The translations under genes and the position numbers were made by a program. This document shows positions 46,902-56,121 of a stretch of 64,000 nucleotides of DNA, one piece after another. The notes under the pieces are model-generated. The model had not been told where the DNA came from. It worked only from the letters and a program-made list of their open reading frames with translations, and searched no databases. Every line of letters starts with the position of its first letter. Position 1 is the stretch's first letter. Source of the stretch: Caulobacter soli (GTDB taxonomy: Bacteria; Pseudomonadota; Alphaproteobacteria; Caulobacterales; Caulobacteraceae). The stretch lies in NCBI RefSeq assembly GCF_011045195.1, contig NZ_CP049199.1:186001-250000 (forward strand). The letters are read 5' to 3'.

Positions 46902-49900
46902 ATGGTCGGTGCAAAACTTGACCCCAAGTCGGACGCAGCTCAGTCGGAAGGCCTGATTTCGGCCTTCAGAGCCGCGCTTGGCGTGGAGGTTCTGACGCCG
47001 CCGCAAGCCGCGTTCGCCGCCCAGGTTCAGGAAGACTGGTCGGCCGAGGAGCTCCCGGGGTTCGAGCCCGCCGACCTGGCCCAGAGCTGGATCGATTTCT
47101 GGCGCTTCGGCGAGACCGCGTCCCAGCCGCTGTCCATCCGCGTCCGCCCCGCGCGGCGTTCCGACGGGACGGACCTCAAGAGCGATCTGCTGGAGATCGT
47201 TCAGCCTGACCGCCCGTTCTTGGTCGACAGCATCATGGGCGCCATCGCCGAGGCCGGCTTCTCGGTGCGGGCCATGTTCCACCCGGTGATCGACACGCCA
47301 GCTGGCCGGCGCTCGATGATCCAGGTCTATCTGGCCCCGGTGGGCGAGGACCGCGAAGAGGCGCTGATCGCCGCCGTCCGCGACGCCCTGGGCGACGTGC
47401 AGGTGGCCGTCGACGACTTCGACGCCATGAAGGCCCTGATCCATCGCACGATCGACGAGCTGCGCGCCTCCAAGGCTCCGATTCCCGAGGGGGAGCGCGA
47501 CGAGGGCCTGGCCTTCCTCGACTGGCTGGAAGGCGACCGCTTCGTGTTCCTGGGCGCTCGCGTCTACGAATATCCCCGCACGAGCGACGGCGGCTATGCG
47601 GCCGAGGAGCCGCTGTACCAGCCCGAGGGCAGCCTGGGCGTGCTGCGCGACCAGACCCTGACCGTGCTGCGCCGAGGCAGCGAGCCGGCGATCCTGTCGC
47701 CCCAGGTCCGCGACCACCTGCTGCTGGGCGCGCCCCTGGTGGTGGCCAAGTCGAACCTGCGCTCCAAGGTCCATCGTCGTGGCTACATGGACTATGTCGG
47801 GGTGCGCCGGTACGGCGCCGACGGCAAGCCCTCGGGCGAGGTCCGCTTCGTGGGCCTGTTCACCGCCGAGGCCTACGAGACGCCCGCCCACGAGGTGCCG
47901 GTGATCCGCCGCAAGGTCGAGCACGTGCTCAAGGAGGCCGGCAAGGATCCCGAGGGCCACAGCGGCAAGCGCCTGCGCAACATCCTGGAGACCTGGCCGC
48001 GCGACGAGCTGTTCCAGATTTCCGAGGAAGAGCTGCTGTCGATGGCCATGGGGGTGCTGCACCTCTATGACCGCCCGCGCGTGCGGCTGTTCGCCCGCAA
48101 GGACCCGTTCGACCGCTTCATCTCGGTGCTGATGTTCGTGCCGCGCGAGCGCTATGACAGCGGCGTGCGCGAAAGGGCCGGCAAGATCCTGGCCGACGCC
48201 TATGAAGGCCGGGTCAGCGCCTACTATCCCAGCTTCTCCGACGCCCCCCTGGCTCGCGTGCACTATGTCCTGGGCGTGACGCCCGGCAAGCACGGCGATC
48301 CGGACCTGGCCGCGCTGGAGGCCGCCGTCGCCGAGACCGCCCGCACCTGGGAAGACCGCTTCGAAGCCGCGGTTCGAGATGGCGGAGCCCCTGGCCGCGT
48401 GGCCAAGACCCTGGCCCGCTGGCAGGGCGCCTTCCCGCCCGGCTATCGCGACCAGTACGACGCCGCCGAGGCCCTGGCCGATCTGGCGGTGGTCGACGAT
48501 CTCGCCGCCGACGAACAGGTGCGGGTCCGCGCCTTCCGCCATGCCGACGACGACAAGCTGACCTTCCGCTTCAAGCTCTATCGCCCCGGGGCCGCGGCGC
48601 CCCTGGCCGACGTGCTGCCGATCCTAGAGCACATGGGCCTGAAGGCGCTGATCGAGGACGGCTTCAAGCTGACCCCGACCCAAGGTGCGCACGGCAAGGT
48701 CTGGGTCCACGAATTCACCCTGCGCGACGAGCGCGGCGAACACCTGTCGTTCGCCGATATCAAGACCGCCTTCGAGGCGGCCTTCGTCGCCATCTGGACG
48801 GGCCGCGCCGAGAGCGATGGCTTCAACCGCCTGGTGCTGGAACTGGGCGTCGGCTGGCGCGAGGCCGCCCTGGTCCGGGCCCTGGCCCGCTATCGTCAGC
48901 AGACGGGCCTCGACCCCAGCCAGGGCGTTCAGGAACAGGCGCTGTCGGACAATCCCGGCGTCACCCGCCTGATCCTTGATCTGTTCCGCATCAAGTTCGA
49001 TCCGGCCGTGCGCGCCGACCTGGCCGCCCGCGAGGAGCAGGCCAAGGCCGTCGAAGCCAGCATCGTCGAGGCCCTGCAGGCGGTCGAAAGCCTGGACGCC
49101 GACCGCGTCCTGCGCCGCATCGCCGCCCTGATCGGCGCCGTCCAGCGGACCAACTTCTTCCAGCTGGGCCCCGACGGCGAGCCCAAGCCCTATATCAGCT
49201 ACAAGATCGCCTCGCGTGAGCTGGAGGACCTGCCGGCTCCCAAGCCCTATCGCGAGATCTATGTCTCGGCTCCGCACGTCGAGGGCGTGCACCTGCGCTT
49301 CGGCCCCGTCGCCCGGGGCGGTCTGCGTTGGAGCGACCGCCGCGACGATTTCCGCACCGAGGTGCTGGGTCTGGTGAAGGCTCAGCAGGTCAAGAACGCG
49401 GTGATCGTGCCGGTCGGCTCCAAGGGCGGCTTCTATCCGAAGAACCTGCCGCGCGGCGGCGACCGCGACGCCATCCAGGCCGAGGCGATCCGCGCCTACA
49501 AGACCTTCCTGTCGGGCCTGCTGGACATCACCGACAACATCGACGCCGACAACCGGATCGTGCCGCCGGTCGGCGTCATCGTCCATGACGGCGAGGATCC
49601 TTATCTGGTCGTCGCCGCCGACAAGGGCACGGCCACTTTCTCCGACATCGCCAACGGTGTGGCCGAGGACTACGGCTTCTGGCTGGGCGACGCCTTCGCC
49701 TCGGGCGGCTCGGTCGGCTACGACCACAAGGTGATGGGCATCACCGCCCGCGGCGCCTGGGAGGCGGTCAAGCGCCACTTCCGCGAACTGGGCAAGGACA
49801 TCCAGACCGAGCCCTTCACCGTGGTCGGCGTCGGCGACATGAGCGGCGACGTGTTCGGCAACGGCATGCTGCTGTCCAAGCAGACCAAGCTGCTGGCCGC

Positions 49901-51737
49901 CTTCGACCATCGCCACATCTTCCTGGATCCGGACCCGGACGTGGCGGCCTCGTGGGCCGAGCGCGACCGGATGTTCAAGCTGCCGCGCTCGTCCTGGGAC
50001 GACTACGACAAGAGCCTGATCTCCAAGGGCGGCGGGGTGTTCCCACGCACGCTCAAGCAGATCCCGCTGTCGCCGGAAGTGCGGGCGATGCTGGACCTGA
50101 AGGCCGAGACGGTCGCGCCCAGCGAACTGCTGACCGCCATCCTCAAGGCCCGGGCCGAGCTGCTCTATTTCGGCGGTATCGGCGGCTACGTGAAGGCCAG
50201 GACCGAAAGCCACGCCGACGCCGGCGACAAGGCCAACGACGCCATCCGCGTCAACGGCGTCGATCTGCGGGTCAAGGTGATCGGCGAAGGCGCCAATCTG
50301 GGCGTCACCCAGGCCGGCCGCATTGAGTTCGCTCAAGCCGGTGGCCACCTGAACACCGACGCCATCGACAACTCGGCTGGCGTCGACAGCTCCGACCACG
50401 AGGTCAACATCAAGATCCTGACCGGGATCCTGGAGCGCGGCGGCAAGCTGACTCGCGAGGCGCGCAACCAGCTACTGCCGACCATGACCGACGACGTGGC
50501 CAGCCACGTCCTGGCCGACAACTACGACCAGACCCTGGCCCTGTCGCTGATGGAAAGCGACGCGGTCTCGGAGGTGGAGTCCCATGCCCGGTTCATGGCC
50601 GAGCTGGAGGCCAAGGGTCGCCTGGACCGCAAGGTCGAGGGGCTGCCCGAAGCCGCCGCCCTGACCGACCGCGCCCAGGCGGGCAAGGGCCTGACGCGGC
50701 CCGAATTGGCCGTGCTGCTGGCCTATGGCAAGATCGACCTGTTCGACGACATCGTCGCCTCCCAGGCGCCGGATGACCCCTGGTTCGAGGCGACGCTGAA
50801 GGGTTATTTCCCGCCGGCCTTGGGCCAGTACGGCGACGCCATGCAGCAGCACCGACTGAAGCGCGAGATCATCGCCACCGTGCTCGACAACCAGATGATC
50901 AACATGTGCGGCCCGACCTTCCCGAGCCGCCTGCGGGCCGCCGCCGGTTGCGACACCACGGCCCTGGTCATCGCCTTCGCCGCGGCTCGCGAGATCCTAG
51001 GCGTCGACGCCCTGTGGGACCAGGTCTCGGCCCTGGACGGCAAGGCTTCGGCCAATGGCCAGCTGGCCCTGTACAAGGCCCTGGCGTACGCCCAGCGCAG
51101 CCTGACCTTTTGGCTGGCCCGCCGGGCGTTCAAGGACAAGTCCGGCGTCGAGGCCCTGGTCCAGGCCTACGGGCCGTCGGTCAAGGCGCTGTCGGCCCTG
51201 GGCACGGCGATCCTCTCGCCCTTCGAGCAGAAGGCGGCCGCAAAACGGGCCAAGGCCTATGTCGCCGACGGCGCGCCCGAGGCCCTGGCTCTGGCGGTGG
51301 CGGCCCTGCAGCCGGTGACCACGGCGGCCGACCTGGTCGACCTGGGCAACGCCTCCAGCTGGTCGGTCGAGAACGTGGCCCGCCTCTATCACCAAGTGGG
51401 CGCGGCCTTCGGCTTCGACCGGTTGCGCTCGGCGGCCGGTTCGTTCGTGGGCGGTGACGCCTTCGAGCGCCTGGCCGTCCGTCGCCTGATCGAGGACATG
51501 CTCAGCGAACAGACGGCCATCACCCAGGCGGTGCTGAAGTTCGCGGCCAACGCCCAGGCCGGCGATGACGAGGGGGCGGCCAAGGCGGCGGTCAATTCCT
51601 GGGCCGCCCTGCGCACCGACGGGGTTCGCTCTGCCAAGCGCACGGTCGAGGACATCGAACAGGCCGGCGGCGGCTGGACCTTCGCCAAGCTGACCATCGC
51701 CAACGCGGCGCTGCGGGGCCTGGCGAGCGCTTCTTAG
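46902..51737 (+). CDS. gdhZ: NAD-dependent glutamate dehydrogenase (large, GdhZ type)
   Basis: A 1611-residue enzyme of the L_180-type NAD-GDH class (about 1600 residues is usual), converting glutamate to 2-oxoglutarate and ammonia. The long N-terminal regulatory part contains ACT-like modules (for example around PFLVDSIMGAIAEAGFSVRA). The catalytic core (about 780-1130) has RWSDRRDDFRTEVLGLVKAQ, VGSKGGFYPKNLPRGG and the NAD-domain motif VVGVGDMSGDVFGNG. In C. crescentus GdhZ also slows or disassembles FtsZ rings and so couples nitrogen/carbon metabolism to division, by published work I recall. A GAGGAAA box precedes the ATG. Confidence 0.96.
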   Translation: MVGAKLDPKSDAAQSEGLISAFRAALGVEVLTPPQAAFAAQVQEDWSAEELPGFEPADLAQSWIDFWRFGETASQPLSIRVRPARRSDGTDLKSDLLEIVQPDRPFLVDSIMGAIAEAGFSVRAMFHPVIDTPAGRRSMIQVYLAPVGEDREEALIAAVRDALGDVQVAVDDFDAMKALIHRTIDELRASKAPIPEGERDEGLAFLDWLEGDRFVFLGARVYEYPRTSDGGYAAEEPLYQPEGSLGVLRDQTLTVLRRGSEPAILSPQVRDHLLLGAPLVVAKSNLRSKVHRRGYMDYVGVRRYGADGKPSGEVRFVGLFTAEAYETPAHEVPVIRRKVEHVLKEAGKDPEGHSGKRLRNILETWPRDELFQISEEELLSMAMGVLHLYDRPRVRLFARKDPFDRFISVLMFVPRERYDSGVRERAGKILADAYEGRVSAYYPSFSDAPLARVHYVLGVTPGKHGDPDLAALEAAVAETARTWEDRFEAAVRDGGAPGRVAKTLARWQGAFPPGYRDQYDAAEALADLAVVDDLAADEQVRVRAFRHADDDKLTFRFKLYRPGAAAPLADVLPILEHMGLKALIEDGFKLTPTQGAHGKVWVHEFTLRDERGEHLSFADIKTAFEAAFVAIWTGRAESDGFNRLVLELGVGWREAALVRALARYRQQTGLDPSQGVQEQALSDNPGVTRLILDLFRIKFDPAVRADLAAREEQAKAVEASIVEALQAVESLDADRVLRRIAALIGAVQRTNFFQLGPDGEPKPYISYKIASRELEDLPAPKPYREIYVSAPHVEGVHLRFGPVARGGLRWSDRRDDFRTEVLGLVKAQQVKNAVIVPVGSKGGFYPKNLPRGGDRDAIQAEAIRAYKTFLSGLLDITDNIDADNRIVPPVGVIVHDGEDPYLVVAADKGTATFSDIANGVAEDYGFWLGDAFASGGSVGYDHKVMGITARGAWEAVKRHFRELGKDIQTEPFTVVGVGDMSGDVFGNGMLLSKQTKLLAAFDHRHIFLDPDPDVAASWAERDRMFKLPRSSWDDYDKSLISKGGGVFPRTLKQIPLSPEVRAMLDLKAETVAPSELLTAILKARAELLYFGGIGGYVKARTESHADAGDKANDAIRVNGVDLRVKVIGEGANLGVTQAGRIEFAQAGGHLNTDAIDNSAGVDSSDHEVNIKILTGILERGGKLTREARNQLLPTMTDDVASHVLADNYDQTLALSLMESDAVSEVESHARFMAELEAKGRLDRKVEGLPEAAALTDRAQAGKGLTRPELAVLLAYGKIDLFDDIVASQAPDDPWFEATLKGYFPPALGQYGDAMQQHRLKREIIATVLDNQMINMCGPTFPSRLRAAAGCDTTALVIAFAAAREILGVDALWDQVSALDGKASANGQLALYKALAYAQRSLTFWLARRAFKDKSGVEALVQAYGPSVKALSALGTAILSPFEQKAAAKRAKAYVADGAPEALALAVAALQPVTTAADLVDLGNASSWSVENVARLYHQVGAAFGFDRLRSAAGSFVGGDAFERLAVRRLIEDMLSEQTAITQAVLKFAANAQAGDDEGAAKAAVNSWAALRTDGVRSAKRTVEDIEQAGGGWTFAKLTIANAALRGLASAS

Positions 51738-51746
51738 GCTTCCGAT

Positions 51747-51774
51747 TGGGGACACGCACATGTGCGTGTCCCCA
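51747..51774. repeat. Perfect 28 bp palindrome downstream of gdhZ
   Basis: The half-site tggggacacgcaca at 51747-51760 is followed immediately by its exact reverse complement, with no spacer. It lies 10 bp after the gdhZ stop and 47 bp before the MFS gene. There is no T-run, so intrinsic termination is uncertain. The GGGGACACGC sequence resembles REP-type palindromes mobilised by RAYT transposases in other bacteria, by recall only. Confidence 0.8.
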
Positions 51775-51820
51775 GCCGTGAAAGCTTGGCGTATAAGCGA
51801 CCCCTCAGTGGGGGCGCGTC

Positions 51821-53149
51821 ATGAACCAAGGTGATCGGCAGCGGGCGGCTTGGGCGCTCTATGAGTGGGCCCAGCAGCCCTATTGGGCGCTGATCGCCAC
51901 CTTCATCTTCACCCCCTATTTCGCCGCCGGGTTCGTCGGCGATGCGGCGCGAGGCCAGAGTCTGCTGGGCTATGCCGGCGCGGTCTCTGGCCTGCTGATC
52001 GCGGTGTTCAGTCCGCTGGTCGGGGCCAGCGTCGACGCGCGGCGCAATCCGCGCATCTGGCTGGTGGGCCTGGCCGTGCCGTTCGTCCTGGCCAGCGCCG
52101 CCCTCTGGATGGCTGCGCCGGGCGACGCCAGCCGCGTGCTGCCGATCCTGATCTGCCTGGTCGTGGCCGGGGTCTCGGCCGAGCTCAGCGGCTCGGTGAT
52201 GAACGCCCTGCTGCCCCTGGTCGCCAAGCCCGGTCAGGTGGGGCGGCTGTCGGGCTCGGCCTGGGCCCTGGCCTATGTCGGGGCGCTGATCACCCTGTTC
52301 GTCGTCTTGCTATGTTTCTCGCTGCCCAAGGTTCCGATGCTGGGCTTGTCCAAGGCCCTGCACGAGCCCGATCGCATCGTCGGGCCGCTGGTGGCCGTAT
52401 GGTTCCTGCTCTTCTCATGGCCCCTGATGGTGATGGCGCCCCAGCCGCCCAAGATCGCTGGCCAGAAGCCGTTGGCCGAACTGTGGGCCACGCTGCGGTC
52501 GCTGCCGGGCAAGCCGTGGATGCTGCGCTTTCTCATCGGGCGGATGCTGGTGGGCGACGGCATTTCCAGCTTCATCGCCTTCGGCGGCGTGCTGGCCGCC
52601 GGGCTGTTCGGCTGGACCACCACCCAACTGGGCCTCTACGCCATCGCCCTTTCGGTGATGGCCGGGATCGGCACCTTCATCGGCGGTCGGGTGGACCAGA
52701 AACTGGGCTCCAAGACCACGGTGCTGATCGCCGCCGGGGTGGTGCTGTTCGGGGCGTTCGGGATCGGGCTGGTGGGACGCGACAGCCTGGCCTTCGTGAT
52801 CAAGGTCGCGGCGCCGGTGGCCGGCGGCGGCCTGTTCGCCAGCCTGCCCGAGCGGGTGTTCCTGGGCTTTTCGCTGTTCGTCGGCCTGACCTTCGGGCCT
52901 GCCCAGGCCAGTTTGCGCGCCTGGATGGCCCAGCTGGCGCCGGCGGGCGAGAGCGGGCGGTGGTTCGGGCTCTACGCCCTGTCGGGCAAGGCCACGGCCT
53001 TCATGGCGCCGCTGGTCATCGCCGTCGGCACCCGAGTGGTCGGCGACCAGCGCATCGCGGTGGCCGTCTCGGCCCTGTTCCTGGCCACCGGCGCGGTGGT
53101 TCTGGCCCGGGTGCCCCGCCAGGGACCGGACGCCGCGCTGATCGCATAA
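51821..53149 (+). CDS. MFS transporter (UMF1/Atg22-like)
   Basis: A 442-residue protein with about 12 hydrophobic segments. The N-terminus QRAAWALYEWAQQPYWALI and the following IFTPYFAAGF are typical of the UMF1/Atg22-like MFS group. So is the late ERVFLGFSLFVGLTFGPAQASLRAW. Members are thought to export amino acids or small metabolites, and the substrate is unproven. It may be co-transcribed with the DUF418 gene 64 bp downstream. Confidence 0.9.
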   Translation: MNQGDRQRAAWALYEWAQQPYWALIATFIFTPYFAAGFVGDAARGQSLLGYAGAVSGLLIAVFSPLVGASVDARRNPRIWLVGLAVPFVLASAALWMAAPGDASRVLPILICLVVAGVSAELSGSVMNALLPLVAKPGQVGRLSGSAWALAYVGALITLFVVLLCFSLPKVPMLGLSKALHEPDRIVGPLVAVWFLLFSWPLMVMAPQPPKIAGQKPLAELWATLRSLPGKPWMLRFLIGRMLVGDGISSFIAFGGVLAAGLFGWTTTQLGLYAIALSVMAGIGTFIGGRVDQKLGSKTTVLIAAGVVLFGAFGIGLVGRDSLAFVIKVAAPVAGGGLFASLPERVFLGFSLFVGLTFGPAQASLRAWMAQLAPAGESGRWFGLYALSGKATAFMAPLVIAVGTRVVGDQRIAVAVSALFLATGAVVLARVPRQGPDAALIA

Positions 53150-53213
53150 CCCAGGGTTGTCGTCCGCGCCAAGTCGGTCCAGGATCGCCGCCGATTGGCG
53201 TTTGGGGGCGTGC

Positions 53214-54434
53214 ATGGTCAAGGATCGTATCGTTCTGCTGGACTCCCTGCGGGGTCTGGCGGTCCTGGGCATCTTGCTGTGCAACATTCCGATCTCGGCC
53301 CAGCCGCATTCGGTGGCCACCAGCCTGACCTTGTGGCCCTTGGGCATGGCGCCGGCCTCGGTGGCCGTCTGGTGGATCACCCAGGTGTTCTTCCAGCAGA
53401 AGTTCTACTCGATGTTCGCCATGCTGTTCGGCGCCTCGATCCTGATGGTCGGCGGCGAGGGCGGTGATGCGGAGCGGCGAAGAATCCTGATCCTGCGCCT
53501 GGTCAGCCTGCTGGCCATCGGCCTGTTCCATGGCTTCGTGATCTGGCAGGGCGATGTGCTCAACACCTATGCGGTGGTCGGCCTGCTGGCCATGTGGGCG
53601 CGCTCGTGGTCGCCCAAGCGCCTGCTGCAGGCCGGCGTGGCCGTGCACCTGTCGCTGTCGGTGTGGAGCGCCTGGAAACTACTCAAGCACGCGGCCGAGG
53701 GCGGCGGCGATCCGTCGTCGGCCGAGATGGCCAAGTTCCTGGCCGGGGTGCAGGCCGACAGCGCCCAATACGCCGGAACCTTCCAGCAGTCGTTCGTCCA
53801 GAACGCCAAGGACTTCTGGGACTTCACCTTCGACTCGTTCGTCAGTTGGCCGCAGACCTGGCCGATCCTGGTGCTGTCGCTGATCCTGATCGGCATGGGC
53901 CTCTACAAGCTGGGCGTCCTCAGCGGCAAGGCCCCGACCGGGGTCTACCAGGGCCTGATCGGCGCGGGTCTGGGCGCCTTGGCGATCGTCGGCCTGGCCG
54001 AGACGATCTACATGCTGCTGCCCAGCCATCCGTGGGCGCCGCGCGCCCTGGCCCGCTGGCTGCAGAGCGCCACGGCCCCGGTCGTCAACCTGGGCTATGT
54101 GGGCCTGATGGTCCTGGCCATGCGGTCGAGGCTCTGGAAGGCGATCCCGGCCGTCCTGGCCCCGGTCGGCCAGATGGCCTTCACCAACTATCTGACCCAG
54201 TCGATCCTGATGACGACGCTGCTGTACGGCGGCCGGGGGCCAGGTCTCTACGGCAAGGTCGACCGGCCGTTCCTGGCCGGCGCGGTGGCGACGATCTGGC
54301 TGATCCAGATCCTGTGGTCGCGCTGGTGGATGGCGCGCTTCACCATGGGACCGCTGGAGTGGCTGTGGCGGCTGGCCTATCGCGGGCCCATGCCTCTGCG
54401 CCGCGCGCCCGAGGCGGCGCCGGTCGCCGCCTAA
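53214..54434 (+). CDS. DUF418 domain-containing membrane protein
   Basis: A 406-residue polytopic protein. The N-terminus VKDRIVLLDSLRGLAVLGIL resembles acyltransferase-3 proteins, as is known for this group. The C-terminal DUF418 part includes GQMAFTNYLTQSILMTTL, LYGKVDRP and GPLEWLWRLAYRG. The function is unestablished. The ATG at 53214 is chosen over an upstream in-frame start because the conserved N-terminus begins here. Confidence 0.9.
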   Translation: MVKDRIVLLDSLRGLAVLGILLCNIPISAQPHSVATSLTLWPLGMAPASVAVWWITQVFFQQKFYSMFAMLFGASILMVGGEGGDAERRRILILRLVSLLAIGLFHGFVIWQGDVLNTYAVVGLLAMWARSWSPKRLLQAGVAVHLSLSVWSAWKLLKHAAEGGGDPSSAEMAKFLAGVQADSAQYAGTFQQSFVQNAKDFWDFTFDSFVSWPQTWPILVLSLILIGMGLYKLGVLSGKAPTGVYQGLIGAGLGALAIVGLAETIYMLLPSHPWAPRALARWLQSATAPVVNLGYVGLMVLAMRSRLWKAIPAVLAPVGQMAFTNYLTQSILMTTLLYGGRGPGLYGKVDRPFLAGAVATIWLIQILWSRWWMARFTMGPLEWLWRLAYRGPMPLRRAPEAAPVAA

Positions 54435-54435
54435 C

Positions 54436-54780
54436 CTAGGTCGGCGGGTTGGACTTCAGGAAGGTGTCCAGCGCCGTGTTGATCACCGAGAGGGTCACCG
54501 CGTCGCGCAGGCGTTGGGCGTCGGCCTGGCTGATCCCCGCGGCGGTATAGCCGGCGATCTCGGTCAAGTCGGTCTCGCCCTGCACCAGGTTCTTGAACTC
54601 GGCCTGGCTCAGCTGGCCGGTCGCCAGTTGTGCGGTCCAGAGCCGCAGGTTGGTCTGCGCCTTGTCGAGCGCCGCCTGGGCCATGGCCTTCACCTCGGCG
54701 GAGTAGCCCTCGAAGCTCTCCCTGCCCAGCACCGACAGATTGGCCTTGGCGGCGGTCAGGAAATCGTCGAACTGGCTCAT
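54436..54780 (-). CDS. Hypothetical alpha-helical protein (114 aa)
   Basis: A soluble, almost wholly helical protein starting MSQFDDFLTAAKANLSVLGR, with amphipathic segments through LWTAQLATGQLSQAEFKNLV and no signal peptide. The start overlaps the stop of the upstream lipoprotein-like gene (ATGA), so the two are coupled. No family is recognised. It could be a partner of the upstream secreted protein. Confidence 0.75.
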   Translation of the reverse strand: MSQFDDFLTAAKANLSVLGRESFEGYSAEVKAMAQAALDKAQTNLRLWTAQLATGQLSQAEFKNLVQGETDLTEIAGYTAAGISQADAQRLRDAVTLSVINTALDTFLKSNPPT

Positions 54781-55247
54781 GACGCGCCTTCCTCGAGCTG
54801 GCCGCAGGACGTAGCCTGACCCTTGTTGGCCTCCAGACAGAGGATGTAGTCGAAGGCCCGGCCGATCTGGATCTTCTTCTGATCGCGGAAGGTCGGGCTC
54901 AGCGTTCCTTGGCTCTGCCACAACACTACGGTCCCGCCGTAGAGCGCGCGGTTCGGGTCGCGCAACACCGACCATTGCCGCGCGGAGAAGGTGTTGAGCG
55001 GATCGGCGGCCGCGGCGCTGGCCGCCGCGTCGATCCTGGCGCTCAAGGCGGCAACCTCGGCGGCGTGGCTGGCGTAGGGATCGCCGGTCACGTCCAGCAA
55101 CGACAGGGTCTGGCTCTTCAGGCTGGCGGCGTTGACCTGGGCGACCGGGTTGGGCGGCGGGGCCACGGGCGCGCACGCGACCGGCGCCAGGGCGGGCAAT
55201 AGAAGGGTCAGGGCGAGCGCGGCTCGCGCTATCGGCGCCAGCGTCAT
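54777..55247 (-). CDS. Putative lipoprotein/secreted protein of unknown function (156 aa)
   Basis: The frame starts MTLAPIARAAL after a GGGAGG site. The hydrophobic leader ends LLPALAPVAC|AP, with a cysteine at about 26 that fits a loose lipobox. The mature part is helical with two further cysteines (YILCLEAN and SCGQLEEG) that may form a disulfide. Translation is coupled to the downstream 114-residue protein. I recognise no family for this pair. Confidence 0.7.
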   Translation of the reverse strand: MTLAPIARAALALTLLLPALAPVACAPVAPPPNPVAQVNAASLKSQTLSLLDVTGDPYASHAAEVAALSARIDAAASAAAADPLNTFSARQWSVLRDPNRALYGGTVVLWQSQGTLSPTFRDQKKIQIGRAFDYILCLEANKGQATSCGQLEEGAS

Positions 55248-55334
55248 GGAAGGCCTCCCGCTTGGTGGCGCGACCCTGGCATACAATTTCGAGACGAACA
55301 ATCTTGACGGGAATAATGCGCGCTGAAGGCGAGT

Positions 55335-56102
55335 TTAGGCCGCGCGCACGACCTCGAGGGCCTTGGCGAAATAGGCCTGGGTCTGGGTAAAGAGATCCGG
55401 GCGATAGCGGGCGCGCGGGTCGTTGGCGCGATCGTCGTCGAAGGCGTGGGTGGCGTCCGGATAGAAGACCGTGTCCACCGCCAGGCCGTCGCGCTTGAGG
55501 CGCTCGAGCGCTTTCTGGGGGTGTTTCCAGCCGACCACCTGATCCTTGCCGCCGACGACGGAGAACACCTTCAGGCTCGTGAATTCCTCGACGCCCCAGC
55601 CCCGGCTGGAGGTCAGGGACGGATAGGCCGCGTACGGATAGACCAGCAGGGCGCCCTTGACCCGAGTGCGCAATTTCAGCGGATCGGCGTCGGCGAGCCC
55701 GGTGGCGCGGGCGGCGTTCTGGCCGATGGCGTAGCCGTCCATGATCGACCAGCCGCCATGGCTCCAGCCGGCCAGGAACACGTGCTCGGCGTCGGCCCAG
55801 GGCTGGCTCTCCAGCCAGGCCAGCATGGCGAAGATGTCGCCCGAGCGCTTGAGGCCTTGCAACGCCACGCCCGTGCAGACGAACAGCTTGCCGTCCAGGG
55901 TCGACATGCCGCGCGGCTTGAGGCTGTCGACCACCACGGCCGCCCAGCCCGCGTCGACGGCGACCTGGGCGTAGGTCTCAAGGAAGGGCGTCTTGCCGCC
56001 GCAGCCGTGCAGGATCAGCGCCACCGGGAAGGGGCCGGGCCCCGAAGGCTTGAAGACCTTCGAGGCGGCGGCGACCTTGGCTCCCCAATCGGCGCTGAGC
56101 AT
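55335..56102 (-). CDS. Dienelactone hydrolase family protein
   Basis: A 255-residue alpha/beta hydrolase. The nucleophile elbow is GWSHGG (S114), the acid is probably the aspartate in VVGGKDQVVGW, and the histidine is in PDATHAFDDDR. The oxyanion region is LILHGCGGKTPF. There is no signal peptide, so it is cytoplasmic. The substrate is unknown. The phosphomannomutase gene lies 19 bp upstream on the same strand, so co-transcription is likely. Confidence 0.9.
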   Translation of the reverse strand: MLSADWGAKVAAASKVFKPSGPGPFPVALILHGCGGKTPFLETYAQVAVDAGWAAVVVDSLKPRGMSTLDGKLFVCTGVALQGLKRSGDIFAMLAWLESQPWADAEHVFLAGWSHGGWSIMDGYAIGQNAARATGLADADPLKLRTRVKGALLVYPYAAYPSLTSSRGWGVEEFTSLKVFSVVGGKDQVVGWKHPQKALERLKRDGLAVDTVFYPDATHAFDDDRANDPRARYRPDLFTQTQAYFAKALEVVRAA

Positions 56103-56121
56103 GCGTTCCCGCTCCGGAGCC

